Part shown: piece by piece, positions 46,718-57,709 of the stretch | Layout: the number at the start of each line of letters is the position of its first letter | Numbering within the stretch: the stretch's first letter is position 1 | Assembly: GCA_033297075.1 (NCBI GenBank) | Contig: MU858092.1 | Coordinates: 164,125-228,124, forward strand | DNA: 64,000 nt | Direction: 5' to 3' | Source of the DNA: Rhypophila decipiens | Lineage: Eukaryota > Ascomycota > Sordariomycetes > Sordariales > Naviculisporaceae | Translations under genes and position numbers: made by a program | Notes under the pieces: model-generated | Seen by the model: the letters and a program-made list of their open reading frames with translations, nothing else | Database searches by the model: none | What the model was told of the DNA's origin: nothing

Positions 46718-47626
46718 TCTTGTTTACTTATGAATAAATGACCTCTATGAGATACTCGAAAGATAGCTTTGCAGAACCCGGTTGTTTTGTCGGAATAGTG
46801 ACAGTCTTTGTTAGTCGCTCAACTCACTCTCTATTGATGTTTATATTGTAGCCTGTATATACAGCGAGTGTGTTGTTGATGCAAGACGACGCCCGAGTGT
46901 GATGTGACTGGGATTTCCAAGTGTTACCTTGATGGTTGAGAAAGGGCCCTTCTGGAGAAGTTCCCAAGCTTAAATTCTTAGCGGGGTTTGGTCGGCCAAT
47001 AAAAACAGCGCTAGTTTACACTGTATTTTGGAGAGTGGGGTGCAAACCATTCTCTTTGCTGAGTCCTCCAGACTCGACCAGTACACATTCACCTGTATCT
47101 GCTCGTGGTTTGCACAGTCTTACAACTATTCATATAGCTACGGAGCCGCTGATCACATCTCTGAGCCATGTCACGGCGGGATAGACTATCTACATAGAAA
47201 TACTGACATACTGATGCACCTTCAAGGACTGCAGATAATCCATCACGTCAAGCCTCCTCGGCGCGAATCTTACTGTGAAGGGCCCGAACTTCCTGCTTAC
47301 ATCACGCCCATTCGTCTTGGGCTTTCATATATCCCCCGTAACATGTGCAAGCGCTCTGTCCTCGGCAGCATGATCAAGGCCGAGAAATGAGGATATATGC
47401 CGTTGCCTCTGACCAAATACGGCACCAGAACCTTGGCAAGTTGAAACCACGAGGCGACTCCTGTCCTGAGAGCAATCGGTCGGCGCTTGCCTGTGACAGA
47501 AATCGTCTCTACCGGGTCCAGCAAGAGGTGGGCCCGTGATAAGGTCGATCCTCTTCGGGCAACCTGCGGAAACAGATGGTTTGCATCAAGTCCGAGTATT
47601 AACCTGAATACTCGTAGCTGCTCACC
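46718..47626. other. Region between the zinc-finger gene promoter and GCN5 3' end
   Basis: This holds the upstream region of the minus-strand zinc-finger gene and the downstream region of GCN5. No gene is supported. Confidence 0.5.
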
Positions 47627-48940
47627 TCAGTCCTCTTCGAGTAACTCGTACCACTCGGGAATCTCCTTGATCTGGGTCCACATAAACTTCTCCAACTTGA
47701 CGGCGCACTTGGTGTATACCGTCGTTGCGTCGTTATACTGCTTGCAGTTCTTGAAAATCAGCTTGAGGTCGTGAACGAGATCTTTGGGCGTCGGGTATTG
47801 ATCTCGTTCCAGCTTCTCTTCCATGGTCGATAGGTCCATCGGTTCCTCGATAACCTTGTAGTAATCGGGCACTTCATCCCTATTCACCGGCGTGAGGAAC
47901 GGCCAGGCTTGCTTGTGGTTCTGGATCTGATACAAGAAACGGCGAAGCTCGTTGAAATGGGGCCCGTGCCGTGGTTCGCGAGCCAGAGCGTCCATATCAG
48001 GAGACCAGCCGGTTGCCCGGATGGCTGGGATGGAAAGAGGGTCAATGGCAGTGACGTCCCCTTTGGCCCATTTCTGCGGCGGTTGATGGACGACGTGGCT
48101 CTTGCTCAGAAGCCGAATTTTGGCTTGCACGGTCTCCTTTTGCTTGAGAAGCATCCGGCCAACTTCAAGATAGCGAACTCGAGGAACCATGGAGCATTGC
48201 ATCAGCGTGCCGCCTTCGTAGTCCTTGATATAGCCCATCCAGATGGAGTTGTTGAGGGTGATCTCTTTTGTGAAGCCTTGCTTTTGGAAGTAGCCGGTAG
48301 CATAATTGTCGGCGTACGTCAGAAAGTGCATGACGGGACTGGTGGCTCGAACATAGTCTTTCAGATGAGCCATCAAATGCGCGCCGTATCCCTTGACTTG
48401 CTGATCAGAAGACACGGCACAGAACACGATCTCGGCGAACTTCCTGGATCGAAATTCTCGAATTGAGATGCCACCAATGACTTCTAGAGGATGCTTGATA
48501 ATGGCAATTGACGTATGAGTGCGATCGTAAACGAGGCGGGCAATATAATCTTTGGGCATTTTGGGGAGTTGTTTTTGAAAGAGGCATTTGAGGCCTGTGA
48601 GAATGACTAGATGCTCCCTGGAGCCGTCATTGTTCACAACCCGAAATTCGATTTCGCCGTTTCGTTCTTCAATGACCGCAGGCTTTGGACCGATATATTG
48701 TTAGTTTGGCAACCCACTGGCACATCTAGAGCGAATATCTGAGTTGCATACCTTTTCTGGGAAAGGGATAGTCCGTGATTGTGGTGCAAGTTTCGCGTTT
48801 GGCTCGGCTGACGAAGCCTCATCCTTGGATTTCTTGATCCTTTTGACATCAACGGGACTGTTCGGTTCTTGCGAGGCTGGGCGCTTCACCCCGCGAGCCT
48901 CGCCATCTGTGGAAAGTGCGTGCGACTCTGCTGGGTTCAT
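47627..48940 (-). CDS. GCN5: Histone acetyltransferase GCN5 (SAGA/ADA)
   Basis: Exons 48752-48940 and 47627-48682 give 414 residues. Gcn5 acetylates histone H3 tails as the catalytic core of SAGA and ADA. The GNAT domain shows the catalytic Glu in [10 protein letters not shown] (about residue 147) and the acetyl-CoA loop [10 protein letters not shown] (about 158). [20 protein letters not shown] and [20 protein letters not shown] follow. The bromodomain spans about 303-408, with [19 protein letters not shown] and [16 protein letters not shown] carrying the acetyl-lysine-binding Asn. The start is the ATG of [10 protein letters not shown]; the frame is open farther up but only to a GTG. The single intron has an ACTAAC branch site and an unusual AAAG acceptor, fixed by the family sequence [15 protein letters not shown]. 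Confidence 0.96.
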
Positions 48941-50232
48941 CTCCTTTTCAAATATCGTGGGACTTGGGCTAAGGGTCGCAGACACCGATTAAATTGGCTC
49001 CTAAACCACCGTGAGGTTCAGAAAGTTCATCGCATTCATTCTTTGGTGGAAGCCTGAAGGCGGCCGCACGCAGTTGGTTGTTGATTTTGATAACGAAGTG
49101 CTCTCACGTGATGCTCTTTCCCCCTATCTTGGCCAAACGGCTACGGGGCTGGACATGATGTCCAGGTCATGATGAATTTTTGGAGTACAATCTCCCAAAC
49201 AGACAGCAGCTCAAAGAAACCAAAGACAAACCCCAAAGGTTGATCCAATAGTGCATGTTGTCTCCGAAGGACGAAGAGGATCATCCTCGACTATTGAGGG
49301 CTGGAGGCTCTGACACTCTGAACCTCAACTCCAGCATCCATGCCAGCTTCGAGAGAACGTACCTACGCTCCCCTCAACCATGGCAATGGTTCCTATTCGG
49401 TCTCTGGTAATATTCTGCTTTATTTGCTGCCCGATTGCTGATTTACGGTCAGCTTTGTGTTTAGAGTCTGCATTGTAAAAACAAAGTATCTCCATCGTTA
49501 CCAACCAGTAGGGATAGTGATGGAGTTTCCAGGTCAGAGCGTTCAGCGTTGAGCAGCGATAACCCACTCACAACTCCACTAGCCGAAGCTTAAGCCTACA
49601 CGGGCCAGGGTCTTGTTCTGGATTGGAACCGCTGTGAGCAGCTGCCACTCCATTTCATCCTGGCGGGCCTCACGTTGATTGGGCTGCAAAAAAGTGCTGC
49701 GTCAAGAGGGGCCATCGTCCAACTTCAAAAGACTCTGGGACGGCCTGTGAGTCTTGTCCACCCCAAGGATCACCCACCAACTTTTTTTACCCTCGAATAC
49801 TCTAAACCTATTTTTTGTGTTTCGCCGCGCACATTCGGTCGCGTTTCCTTATCACGGGAGCGGCGCTCACATTATTGCTAGATAAAAGATTTGCCTTTCC
49901 TTTCAGGGATACTTTTTCATCTCTTGAAGCTTGGGTCTTCCAATGTGCCCACTACCAGCAGCCATCGAATCTCGAGCCGCAAGACTTCGCGCCCCTCCTC
50001 CGACTCCATATCTTTTCGCCGCCCGCGCCCACGAGAGCCAGACAAGTGATGGAGCACTTGCAGCATCACAGATTTTCGACGAGCGTGTGTGAACAGCATC
50101 GCTGGTGATCGCCCCAGCTTTCTCTCACCAAACTTAACTTCCGAGTTTCTCGGATAAATATCAAATTGCGCCTCGACAACCTCGAGCCTACCTCTGTGTG
50201 CGAACTCAGATCGAGACCCATCCGCCACAAAA
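48941..50232. other. Divergent intergenic region GCN5/EST1-family gene
   Basis: About 1.3 kb holds both promoters. No gene or repeat of note is visible. The stretch before 50233 resembles a leader. Confidence 0.5.
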
Positions 50233-53200
50233 ATGGCGACCCCCGCCGCGCAAGTCCCCTCGCTCGAGGATACATGGAAGTGAGTGAGCTGTCTATGATT
50301 TTTCCCATTCTGCGGTAATCATGTCCCGACAACTAACTCTCGAACCAAATAGGCTTGCGAATATCCAGCGTGAGGCCATTGCCAAGGAGCTCCAAAAGAT
50401 CCAAGATGGCGGCCAGGGTGCAAACGAGACTGCTCGATTCGAAAAGGTCGAGAAGCTCATGCAGAAGTAGGGGCCCCCCAGATAGACTTGTTTGGCCGTC
50501 TGAGAGCTAACCATTGACGTCAGCCTTCGCCTTAACTGTGTAGGAATGATCTTCCTAGAGACTCGCGCTGCAGACGAGATGGGCGTGGAGGACCTTCTTT
50601 GGTTCGCCCATACCATCGTCACTTCAGCCTACAGAAAGGTGATCGGCCAACTGCAGACGTCGGATAGAGCCGTTCTGAAGCGCAAGGTCGAAAAGCTGTA
50701 CTTCAGCTACCTCAAAACCGCCAACGGATTTTACCGGGGATTCCTACAGCGTTTATGCTCCCTCTACGATATCAAGGAGCTGAAGCGCATCGCTCGCCTC
50801 ACCGAACTGGAGGATATGAAGACGCTGGAGGGTGGTAAGGCCGACATGAGAGATGGAAAGCTTCAGAAAATCGCCATTGGCATGTGCCATAAGATACTCG
50901 TGCACATCGGCGACTTTGCCAGATATCGCACTCTTGCGCGGGCCAAGGACCGGCGTTGGGATGCTGCTTTGACTTATTACGCGCTTGCGAACGAGTTGAT
51001 CCCCGAGTCTGGCTTCGGCTATCACCAGGCTGGGGTGATCTATACCGAGACAGAAGATCACCTGCAGGTCGTCTACCATTTTTATCGAGCCTTTGCTTCC
51101 GAAGAGCCTCATCCAATGGCTCTCAAAAACCTCGAACGAGAGTTTCACAAGCTTCGGGACGGAAAGGCCAGGGGCGGAAGGGGCGGCAGCAACGATGCCA
51201 TGGTAGCATGGTTTGTCAAGCTCCACGCTCACTACTTCAAGGGCGAGAAATTCACCAGCCGCAAGGAGCTCGAAGACGAAGTGGACGCTCGTTTAGCTAT
51301 GGCTCTCAAGAAGGGCACCCAGGCCGAGGTGGACACGGACTTGCTGAAGATGGTACTTATCAACATTCTGGCTTATCAGGTCGGTTTGGACAAAATTCGC
51401 AGTAAGTCTTGCGTGATGTCAACTGGTGTGCTGCTGCTCATTGTCTCTGACCTCTCTCCAGCGCAATGGACCGATTCTGGATCGCTCTCATGCCAGTTTA
51501 TCCTCTTGCAGAACGTCCGAACGATACAGACGATTACACGTCTTCTTCGAGAAGAACTCATCGAGTTCGTTCAGCGCGAGCCTGTTAAACTCAGCACTGG
51601 CTCGACTGGCCAGAACGACGACTCGGGAAAATATTCGCCGACTTTCCACCGCGTGTTGCCGCTACTTCGCGTGTACATGACGTGGCTTTGCTTCTCCAGC
51701 ACGGACCTCGTGGGATACAAGGATCATCTCGAACCGCACTTTGGACAGATGTGCAAGATGCTTGCTAATGCGCTAAACCTGCTCTTCGAGTTGGTGTCTA
51801 CCGACAGCGACATTGCGAACGTCCAGAAGAGAGCCACTTGGCGTCTCCCGGAGGATGAGGAAACCCTTGGCATGAAGTGCTTGAACGGTCCAGGGCTCCC
51901 AGAAGGCTCCCAGCTGTGCTACGATCCCATTGATCGCACCCCTAAGCCACGGCTTGAGGAGGTCAAGGATGCCAAGCCGACAGCCGATGCCATCACCTTG
52001 ACACGAGCCCTGGATGTGATATTGTGCGCCCTTGAGCTGGCCAACCACTCGCCGTTCCCCATTGAGCATTCCAAGACTCTTGATGGATCACAAGAGCAGA
52101 AATTTATCTACACCGAGAACGCGAAGTCCCGTGCCATCCCCCATAAGCTAACCGGCAAACCAGAACCACCAGCCGCCCCTGTTTCAACTCGCAGCGTTTC
52201 CACAACCACCGCTTCTGCCGTCCAGGAGCCCTTGAAAGTCGCACCGGCCATCGAGACTGCAGCGAACGACTCGGAAGACTTTTCTGAGGACCAAGAGTTT
52301 TATAATGGCTCTGCGAAGAAGCATCGCTCCCTCGCCGCCCTGATTCCCTCCAAGGACCCGGCTTCTAAACCACAGGCGACCAACTCTTCAGACTTTTCCC
52401 TTGACCATGAACTTTTCAAGATCCTGAACGACTTCCTCGTCCCTCCAGAGACGGAGCCGGTGGTCAAATCCCAGGAACCTCCAGCCAACGTCTCGATCGA
52501 GACTGAGAGTTCATATGGTATGGGTTCGACTACTGCTAATGAAGTTTTTGGTTCTTTAGCTCCAGCTAGCCCAAATCCTGGCTCTGCAACCGCCAAGGCG
52601 TTCCCAACCCTGCCCTGGAATTACTTCAATATCCCTGCGCCGGTCGAAGGCGGTGTCCGTTCGGCATCTGGTTCAAGTTCGGTTTGGGCGCAGACATACG
52701 GCCAACCCCGCTCGCGACCTGGCACCTCCAGCAATGCTATGCCAAGTTTGAACCCAGAGGGCGAAAGCAAGGCACTGGCATACCGCACGAGCAGTCAGTC
52801 ACAGAACCGCAATAGCGTTCATTTATCACCCATGCTTTCGGGCTTTCGGGCATCGCCCTCCCAGCAGACCCGGTCGGTTGTCATGCCTGCAGTCAATCCC
52901 AACGAACATACAGGCCAGACAATGAACGGTTCTGGCGTTCGCAACGTCTGGCCTAACAGCGCTGGATCAAACGTCTCCCCTGCCGATCCTTGGAGCTCAC
53001 CGGCCGGGCGCTGGGATCTCGGACAGCACTCATCCGCCCACCAGGCCGTCCCCCAATCCCCATTCTCATCCCTTGCATTTTCCGGTATTAACTCGAGCTT
53101 GCCACCCGTAAACAGCCCTTGGGGAGTGCCCATGCGGGCTTCAGAGACCGCATTCGCCCAGGGAACAGGCCACACACCTCTGCGGGCGGATTCTGCTCAG

Positions 53201-53617
53201 TCTCCGTCCAACTTCGGGAACAGTTCTCCATACACGCCCATCGCACAACCCAACACTGGCATTACTCAAGGTCCTCCGCCTGGCTTTGGGGTTGGCAATG
53301 GTGTGGCATCGAATGTATACGGGAGCAACTACGCTGCTCGTCAGCCCGGGGGAGGGGGAGGGGGGTGGGGAACACCCCAGTCGGAGACACACGAGGGCGT
53401 GCAGGTTGGCTTGAATGCTCGGCTCAACGGTCATCAGCCAAAGGTCATGCCACCACCAGGGTTTGCACCGTCCACCGGCCGGCGTGGCGGGAGCACTGAT
53501 CTCTCAAAGGCGGCTGCTGGGCTGAAGACAAAGCAACAGCAGGGCATCATGGCCATCCGGGAGCCATTTGGACCGGGAGCTAATGGTAGAACCGGTTTCA
53601 ACGTTCCCAAGCGCTGA
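50233..53617 (+). CDS. EST1/SMG7/EBS1-family protein (telomere/NMD)
   Basis: Exons 50233-50279, 50353-50466, 50524-51401 and 51462-53617 encode 1064 residues. This family unites yeast telomerase regulator Est1, Ebs1 and animal/plant SMG5-7, which use a 14-3-3-like fold to bind phosphorylated Upf1 in nonsense-mediated decay. The N-terminal half has the Est1-type helical repeats: FLETRAADEMGVEDLLWFAH, KVEKLYFSYLKTANGFYRGF, the hallmark CHKILVHIGDFARYRTLA, WDAALTYYALANELIPESGF and GYHQAGVIYTETEDHLQVVY. The C-terminal ~500 residues are disordered with SMG7-like PPPGF motifs. No PIN domain is seen, so SMG7/EBS1 fits better than SMG6. Intron 3 is 60 nt, in frame and stop-free. Confidence 0.9.
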
Positions 53618-54559
53618 GGTTTGTTGACGGGAAGTTGGTATCAATTCCTCTTTACCCAGCATGACCTCGCCGCGCCTGGAAGATCATAGCGGTCAGATTC
53701 CATGTCTGCCGACCAGGCATATCTGCTGCTGCCAGTCATGCTCATCGGCGGGCGCGTTCCTCGAACTCGTCGGAGGGTGACAGTCGTTTACCTTTCTGCC
53801 CAGTTTGGAGGCGGAAGACGAGATCTGTCGCTCTTGATAGTCTACAGCTCCAGGGGGTACATGGGCAACAACTTGCAATTGATGGTGACCGGCTGGTTAT
53901 TATATCACGTGGGTCTGAAAGGAACCGCAGCGTTTCCAGAATGACGGATGATTATCTCGTCAAGAGAGTGACCGTCGCTACAGATTGAACGACGTGCTCC
54001 GCAGCATACACTCGGCCGATGCTGGTTGGGACGGACGACTGATAAATGGTCAAGAAGTCCCCACGGCAATAGGATGTCCATCTCCCACGGTCCACGCCTT
54101 TGTTTGGGCTTGGCATTTGACGGTTCCAGGACGAGAGGGCAGAGTCCCTGTGCAGTTTTCATATCTTCTTTTCATCTTTGTTTTGCTTTCTGGTATGTCC
54201 TGTGTGGCCAGTGGGATTTCGGTCCCGGTCTGGGTCCATCGAGTGCGTTTTGTTTCCACAACAGCGAAAAGGGGAAGGGATTTGGTTCCATTCTTCCTCC
54301 TTGTTCTCTTGGGGGAACCCAGCCGGCTTGAATCATTCATTAATGGGTAGATTTTGTAGCTTTATAGCTAGCTAGCTGCCATTGAGCAAATAATGCACGA
54401 TACATTCCTTTCAGGTGCCGTTTTATTCCCACGTATCATGATGAACGGCGTCTTTATTAACTGATGTCTCCACCCTCCTCTCTGTTGACTCATCCAGGAC
54501 CCAATCGAGAGAGGTATATATTGTACTTTCGCATTACACCATTATCAAACAAGCCACAA
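53618..54559. other. Downstream region of the EST1-family gene
   Basis: About 0.9 kb with no supported gene, up to the tRNA-like element. Confidence 0.5.
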
Positions 54560-54698
54560 GTCCCCGTAGCTCAGGGGTCAGAGCGCAGACAGCGTTGACT
54601 ATTTCGATAGCGTCTGAGATTAGGGAGTTTTCTCGCGAAGTCTATTCAGCGAAATAACAGCGCATCCGAGGTCAGCGGTCCGAATCCGCTCGGGGACA
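54560..54698 (+). ncRNA. tRNA-like Pol III transcription unit with replaced anticodon arm
   Basis: The ends form a flawless tRNA frame: acceptor GTCCCCG/CGGGGAC with A after it, D arm GCTC/GAGC with TAGCTCAGGGG as A box, and T arm AGCGG/CCGCT with a TCCGAAT loop as B box. A T run at 54708-54713 can stop Pol III. Between D and T arms there are 89 nt instead of about 23, and no standard anticodon stem-loop can be placed. The insert has its own pairing: GCGTT with AGCGC, then TATTTCG with CGAAATA, plus a CAGAC/GTCTG alternative. The loop has C where tRNAs have T55. It may be a tRNA with an atypical long intron, a tRNA pseudogene, or a structured tRNA-derived RNA. Confidence 0.5.
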
Positions 54699-54707
54699 TT
54701 ATTCTCC

Positions 54708-54713
54708 TTTTTT
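54708..54713 (+). terminator. Pol III T-run terminator
   Basis: Six T residues lie 10 bases after the tRNA-like unit, and further T runs follow at about 54736-54755. Confidence 0.5.
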
Positions 54714-54800
54714 GGCTATTATACAAACTTCTCCTTTTTTTTTCTTCTTTTTTTTGGGTTGGAGTATCCTCTCTCTGTTACCCCAAGTAAGGCAATATGT

Positions 54801-56357
54801 CTAATCACAAGGCGCGCTATTCCCCACAGGCTCGTCCCTCTCCTCATCAAATATATCAAACTGGATGTGCCGACTCGGCTCCAGGAACCGCAGCGCACCT
54901 GTCTCCTTGGAGAGCGTATCCACCGCCTCGAACAGGTCATCCGGCAAGCGCTTGACCTTTAGATTGTCCGCCATGTGCGTCGGCTGGACCGACTTGGGGA
55001 CAACGGGTATCCCGCGCCGGAGGGCCCATGAGAGGCAGACCTGTTGGGCAAATTAGTAAAAGGGGGATGTGATTACCAGTATTTAGGGAGAAGTGTGTGA
55101 AGTGAAGTGGGTAGCTTACCTGCGCTGGTGACATTCCTGCTTTGTTGGCGATATCGATGATCTGTTCCGAGTTGTACAGTTTAGAGTTAGGAAGATTGGA
55201 AGGTATCGAGTCCATGTCACGTACCCGGGCATGTTCAGTAGGCGGAGGAATATCAGGGTGCGCCCGCACCGCCGGGACCGGTCTCCCTCCAAGAGGTTGA
55301 TGGGCCATGACCAAGATGCCGTGCGAGGCTGAAAAGTTGACGAGCTCATGCTGGGGGAAGTAAGGGTGAATCTCGACCTGGCTGACAGCGGGGATGATCT
55401 TGGCTACCTCAAGGACTCGTTTGGTTTTGAGGATAGAAAAGTTGGATAGGCCTAAGTTGTAGTTAGTTTCGGCATCATCCCGGATTCTTTACCTCGAGGA
55501 GATTGGGTTGTCGGGTACCGGCCTATTGCTCGAGCCTTGCCGGACTCAACCAGCTTTTCCATGGCCTGCCCTACGTGAGAGTTAGTAACTACGTAGCGGG
55601 TTTGTCACACGGACGAGGGCGGACACTCACATGTCTCTGGGTATCTTCTTGACATGCCATAGTCAATGATAGGCTAAGTAGGTAGATATGAGTCTTAGCC
55701 ATGAATGATACGACCACAACGTGCGTCGAGGAGGTGGAATGGGCTACCTTTCCATTACCGCTGGGATGACGGATAGTCTCGTTGTTTGGCCCAGGCTTAT
55801 AAGCATGAGGGACTTCAAAGGGCGACAGGTTAGCATCGAGCGACTTTTCCGTGTTTTGCTCGTGTGGATTCTACGCACAATGCATAAGATATAGGTCAAC
55901 TATCAAGACGAGTTAGAAGTCTTCATCTTGCGGTATGCATTTCCTGGCACATACCATAGTCCAGTTGGAGATCTTTCAACGAGACCTCAAGAGCTCGTTC
56001 CACATCCTCTGGGTCGTGCCAGGTCTGGGCGCTGCAAAACGTTTACAAGTTCATGGTTAGTTCATTCGAAACAACGCCCCTTGGGGGAAGTAGATATACT
56101 CACAGTTTGGGCGTGACAAATATCTCTTCCCGCGGAACACCACTCTCCTTGATTGCTTGACCAATCTCCCTCTCGTTGCCGTAGGCATTGGCACCGTCAA
56201 TGTGTCGGTATCCAAGCTCCAGGGCCAATTTTACGGCCTCCTTCACCTTGGCGTTCCCATCGGTGCTCTGGAATGTACCGAACCCTAGCGCCGGAACCTT
56301 CGCACCGGTATTGAGGGTAAATTCAGTAGGTAGTCCTGTCATCTTGTCATCAGGCAT
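54801..56357 (-). CDS. Aldo/keto reductase
   Basis: Nine exons (56104-56357, 55955-56031, 55879-55899, 55748-55812, 55631-55673, 55493-55570, 55225-55451, 55120-55161, 54801-55040) give 348 residues, typical for NADPH-dependent aldo/keto reductases that reduce carbonyls in the cytosol. The catalytic tetrad is present: Asp and Tyr in [17 protein letters not shown], Lys in FVTPKL, His in LYLMHF. Later motifs are [52 protein letters not shown], and the coenzyme site [19 protein letters not shown]. One exon is 21 nt. A TAG at 55871-55873 would end translation but lies in an intron. The donor after GKARAIG is displaced, giving about ten extra residues ([10 protein letters not shown]) before LSNF. 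Confidence 0.85.
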
Positions 56358-56385
56358 TGTTTCAGGCACTCAGAGGAGGTGAGGC

Positions 56386-56995
56386 GACAATCTTGAATGC
56401 TGCAATCTTTGGTGTAGAGGGTTCCAGGGGGGGATTTTGCTGCCAGTCATATGGGATTAAAGTACGATGACTCACCATGCTTTGGGAACAGTGCGGTAAG
56501 ATTAATCTCCCAAGCAAGGGATGACATGTTAGTGGGACCCAGCATCGTGAATTTGCTTGGTCGTCAAAGTCATCGACGGGCTCAGCCTTGGGGAGATGGG
56601 CCTGGTAGGCCTCAAAGTACTGTCGAGTGCCAGTTACCAAATTCATACTCGTTGTGCCCTCTAAAGCTGGACAGGTCGTAGACGATGCCCTCTTCAGTGT
56701 CCTCATCGACGGTTCCAGCATTTCCACACCACAGATCGCCGTGAACTTTTGTCTCTAGAGGTCGGAGCAGCCGTGGGATTACCTTGCAAGGTTCCCCAGG
56801 CAAGAGGCCTGGGGCAGAAAGCGGGAGTGATGGCATAGATTGCCCAAGTTGCTTCGTATTCCCCCATCAAAGCCTTCTGTCCATTTTCGCCTCGTGAGAC
56901 CTGTTTGAATTGTGAGTTCACGGGGCATTCTCCGGATAAGTAGACCGTGTCCGTTACTGACCTTCATGGCTTTCCTCATATCCATCAGTATTGGT
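56386..56995 (-). pseudogene. Fructosamine/ketosamine-3-kinase relic
   Basis: Recognisable pieces of the fructosamine-kinase family lie in the right order but in three different frames. They are VSRGENGQKALMGEYEATWA with PRPLAWGTLQ (about 56917-56797), KVIPRLLRPLETKVHGDLWC with NAGTVDEDTEEGIVYD and HNEYEFGNW (about 56796-56630), then RQYFEAYQAHLPKAEPVDDF (about 56625-56560). About 100 residues are missing between the first two pieces, and the link from LET to VHGDLW is also shortened. The phosphotransfer motif HGDLWCGN survives. Intact relatives repair glycated amines or proteins. With two frameshifts and a central deletion, this copy cannot make a working kinase. The upstream end may include a decayed intron (AAG|GTCAGT). 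Confidence 0.75.
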
Positions 56996-57709
56996 AACGT
57001 CAAACCAAAGTCGTCACCATCATATTCAGACCCATTGTCACAGACTCGTACAAGACTTGGAACTCTGAACGAGAAGAATGATAAAAGAATGCACTCGAAA
57101 TCAAGACCAACTCAATGTGATCATTAAGCACTGTTCCAATCGCAGTGAGAGAAGGAGAGGATTACTGTAAAGTGGAGCGTATGGTACCATAAGGAATACA
57201 CTATTTATGGGCGTTTTCTACGGATAGTCATCCTCAAAATACTACTATTTTGCCCTCTCCTTGTTCAACATGTCACCCAGCCAAGCCAGCCCCATACTCG
57301 GGAATACTCCATTTATTATCAGCCGTACGCTTTTAACCACCACACGACTGTGAGGCGTGCATATCTTGGACCAATTGTTTCAAGAGCAATGCCCAACCAG
57401 GTTGCAGTACTCGGTCCAGACTTGAGAAAAGGCACCCAGGTGCCAGGCCTGGGGCCAGGACCGCGACCCGCTCCCAAGCGGCTAAGTATTGTAAAAGCCC
57501 GGTAGCTCCCTGACAAGGCCTCCTGAGAGTTGAGGTCGGAAAGACGGCTGCAGCTGCCACCACGTCGGCGATTTTTGGATTGTCGCTTCCCTCTTCAATG
57601 CTTCCTCGGACATCTGAAATGATTTGCAACCGTGCTTGAACGGTTTTATGCCATTATTATCGCCTTCTCTCTTGGTTCTCGTCCAGATATAACCCGTAGA
57701 CGGGCATCT
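56996..57709. other. Region upstream of the NOD-like receptor gene
   Basis: The likely promoter of the receptor gene, with no additional gene seen. A small GGTGCCAGGCCTGG-type self-complementary patch lies near 57437-57452. Confidence 0.45.

Noticed and set aside
48941..48985. Upstream start of GCN5 at a GTG codon
   Set aside because: Fungal nuclear genes rarely start at GTG; an in-frame ATG at 48940 is available.
55860..55880. Apparent premature stop in the aldo/keto reductase
   Set aside because: It falls inside a short GTGCGT...GAAG intron with a GCTAACC branch site; splicing restores the family motif LMHFPHAY.
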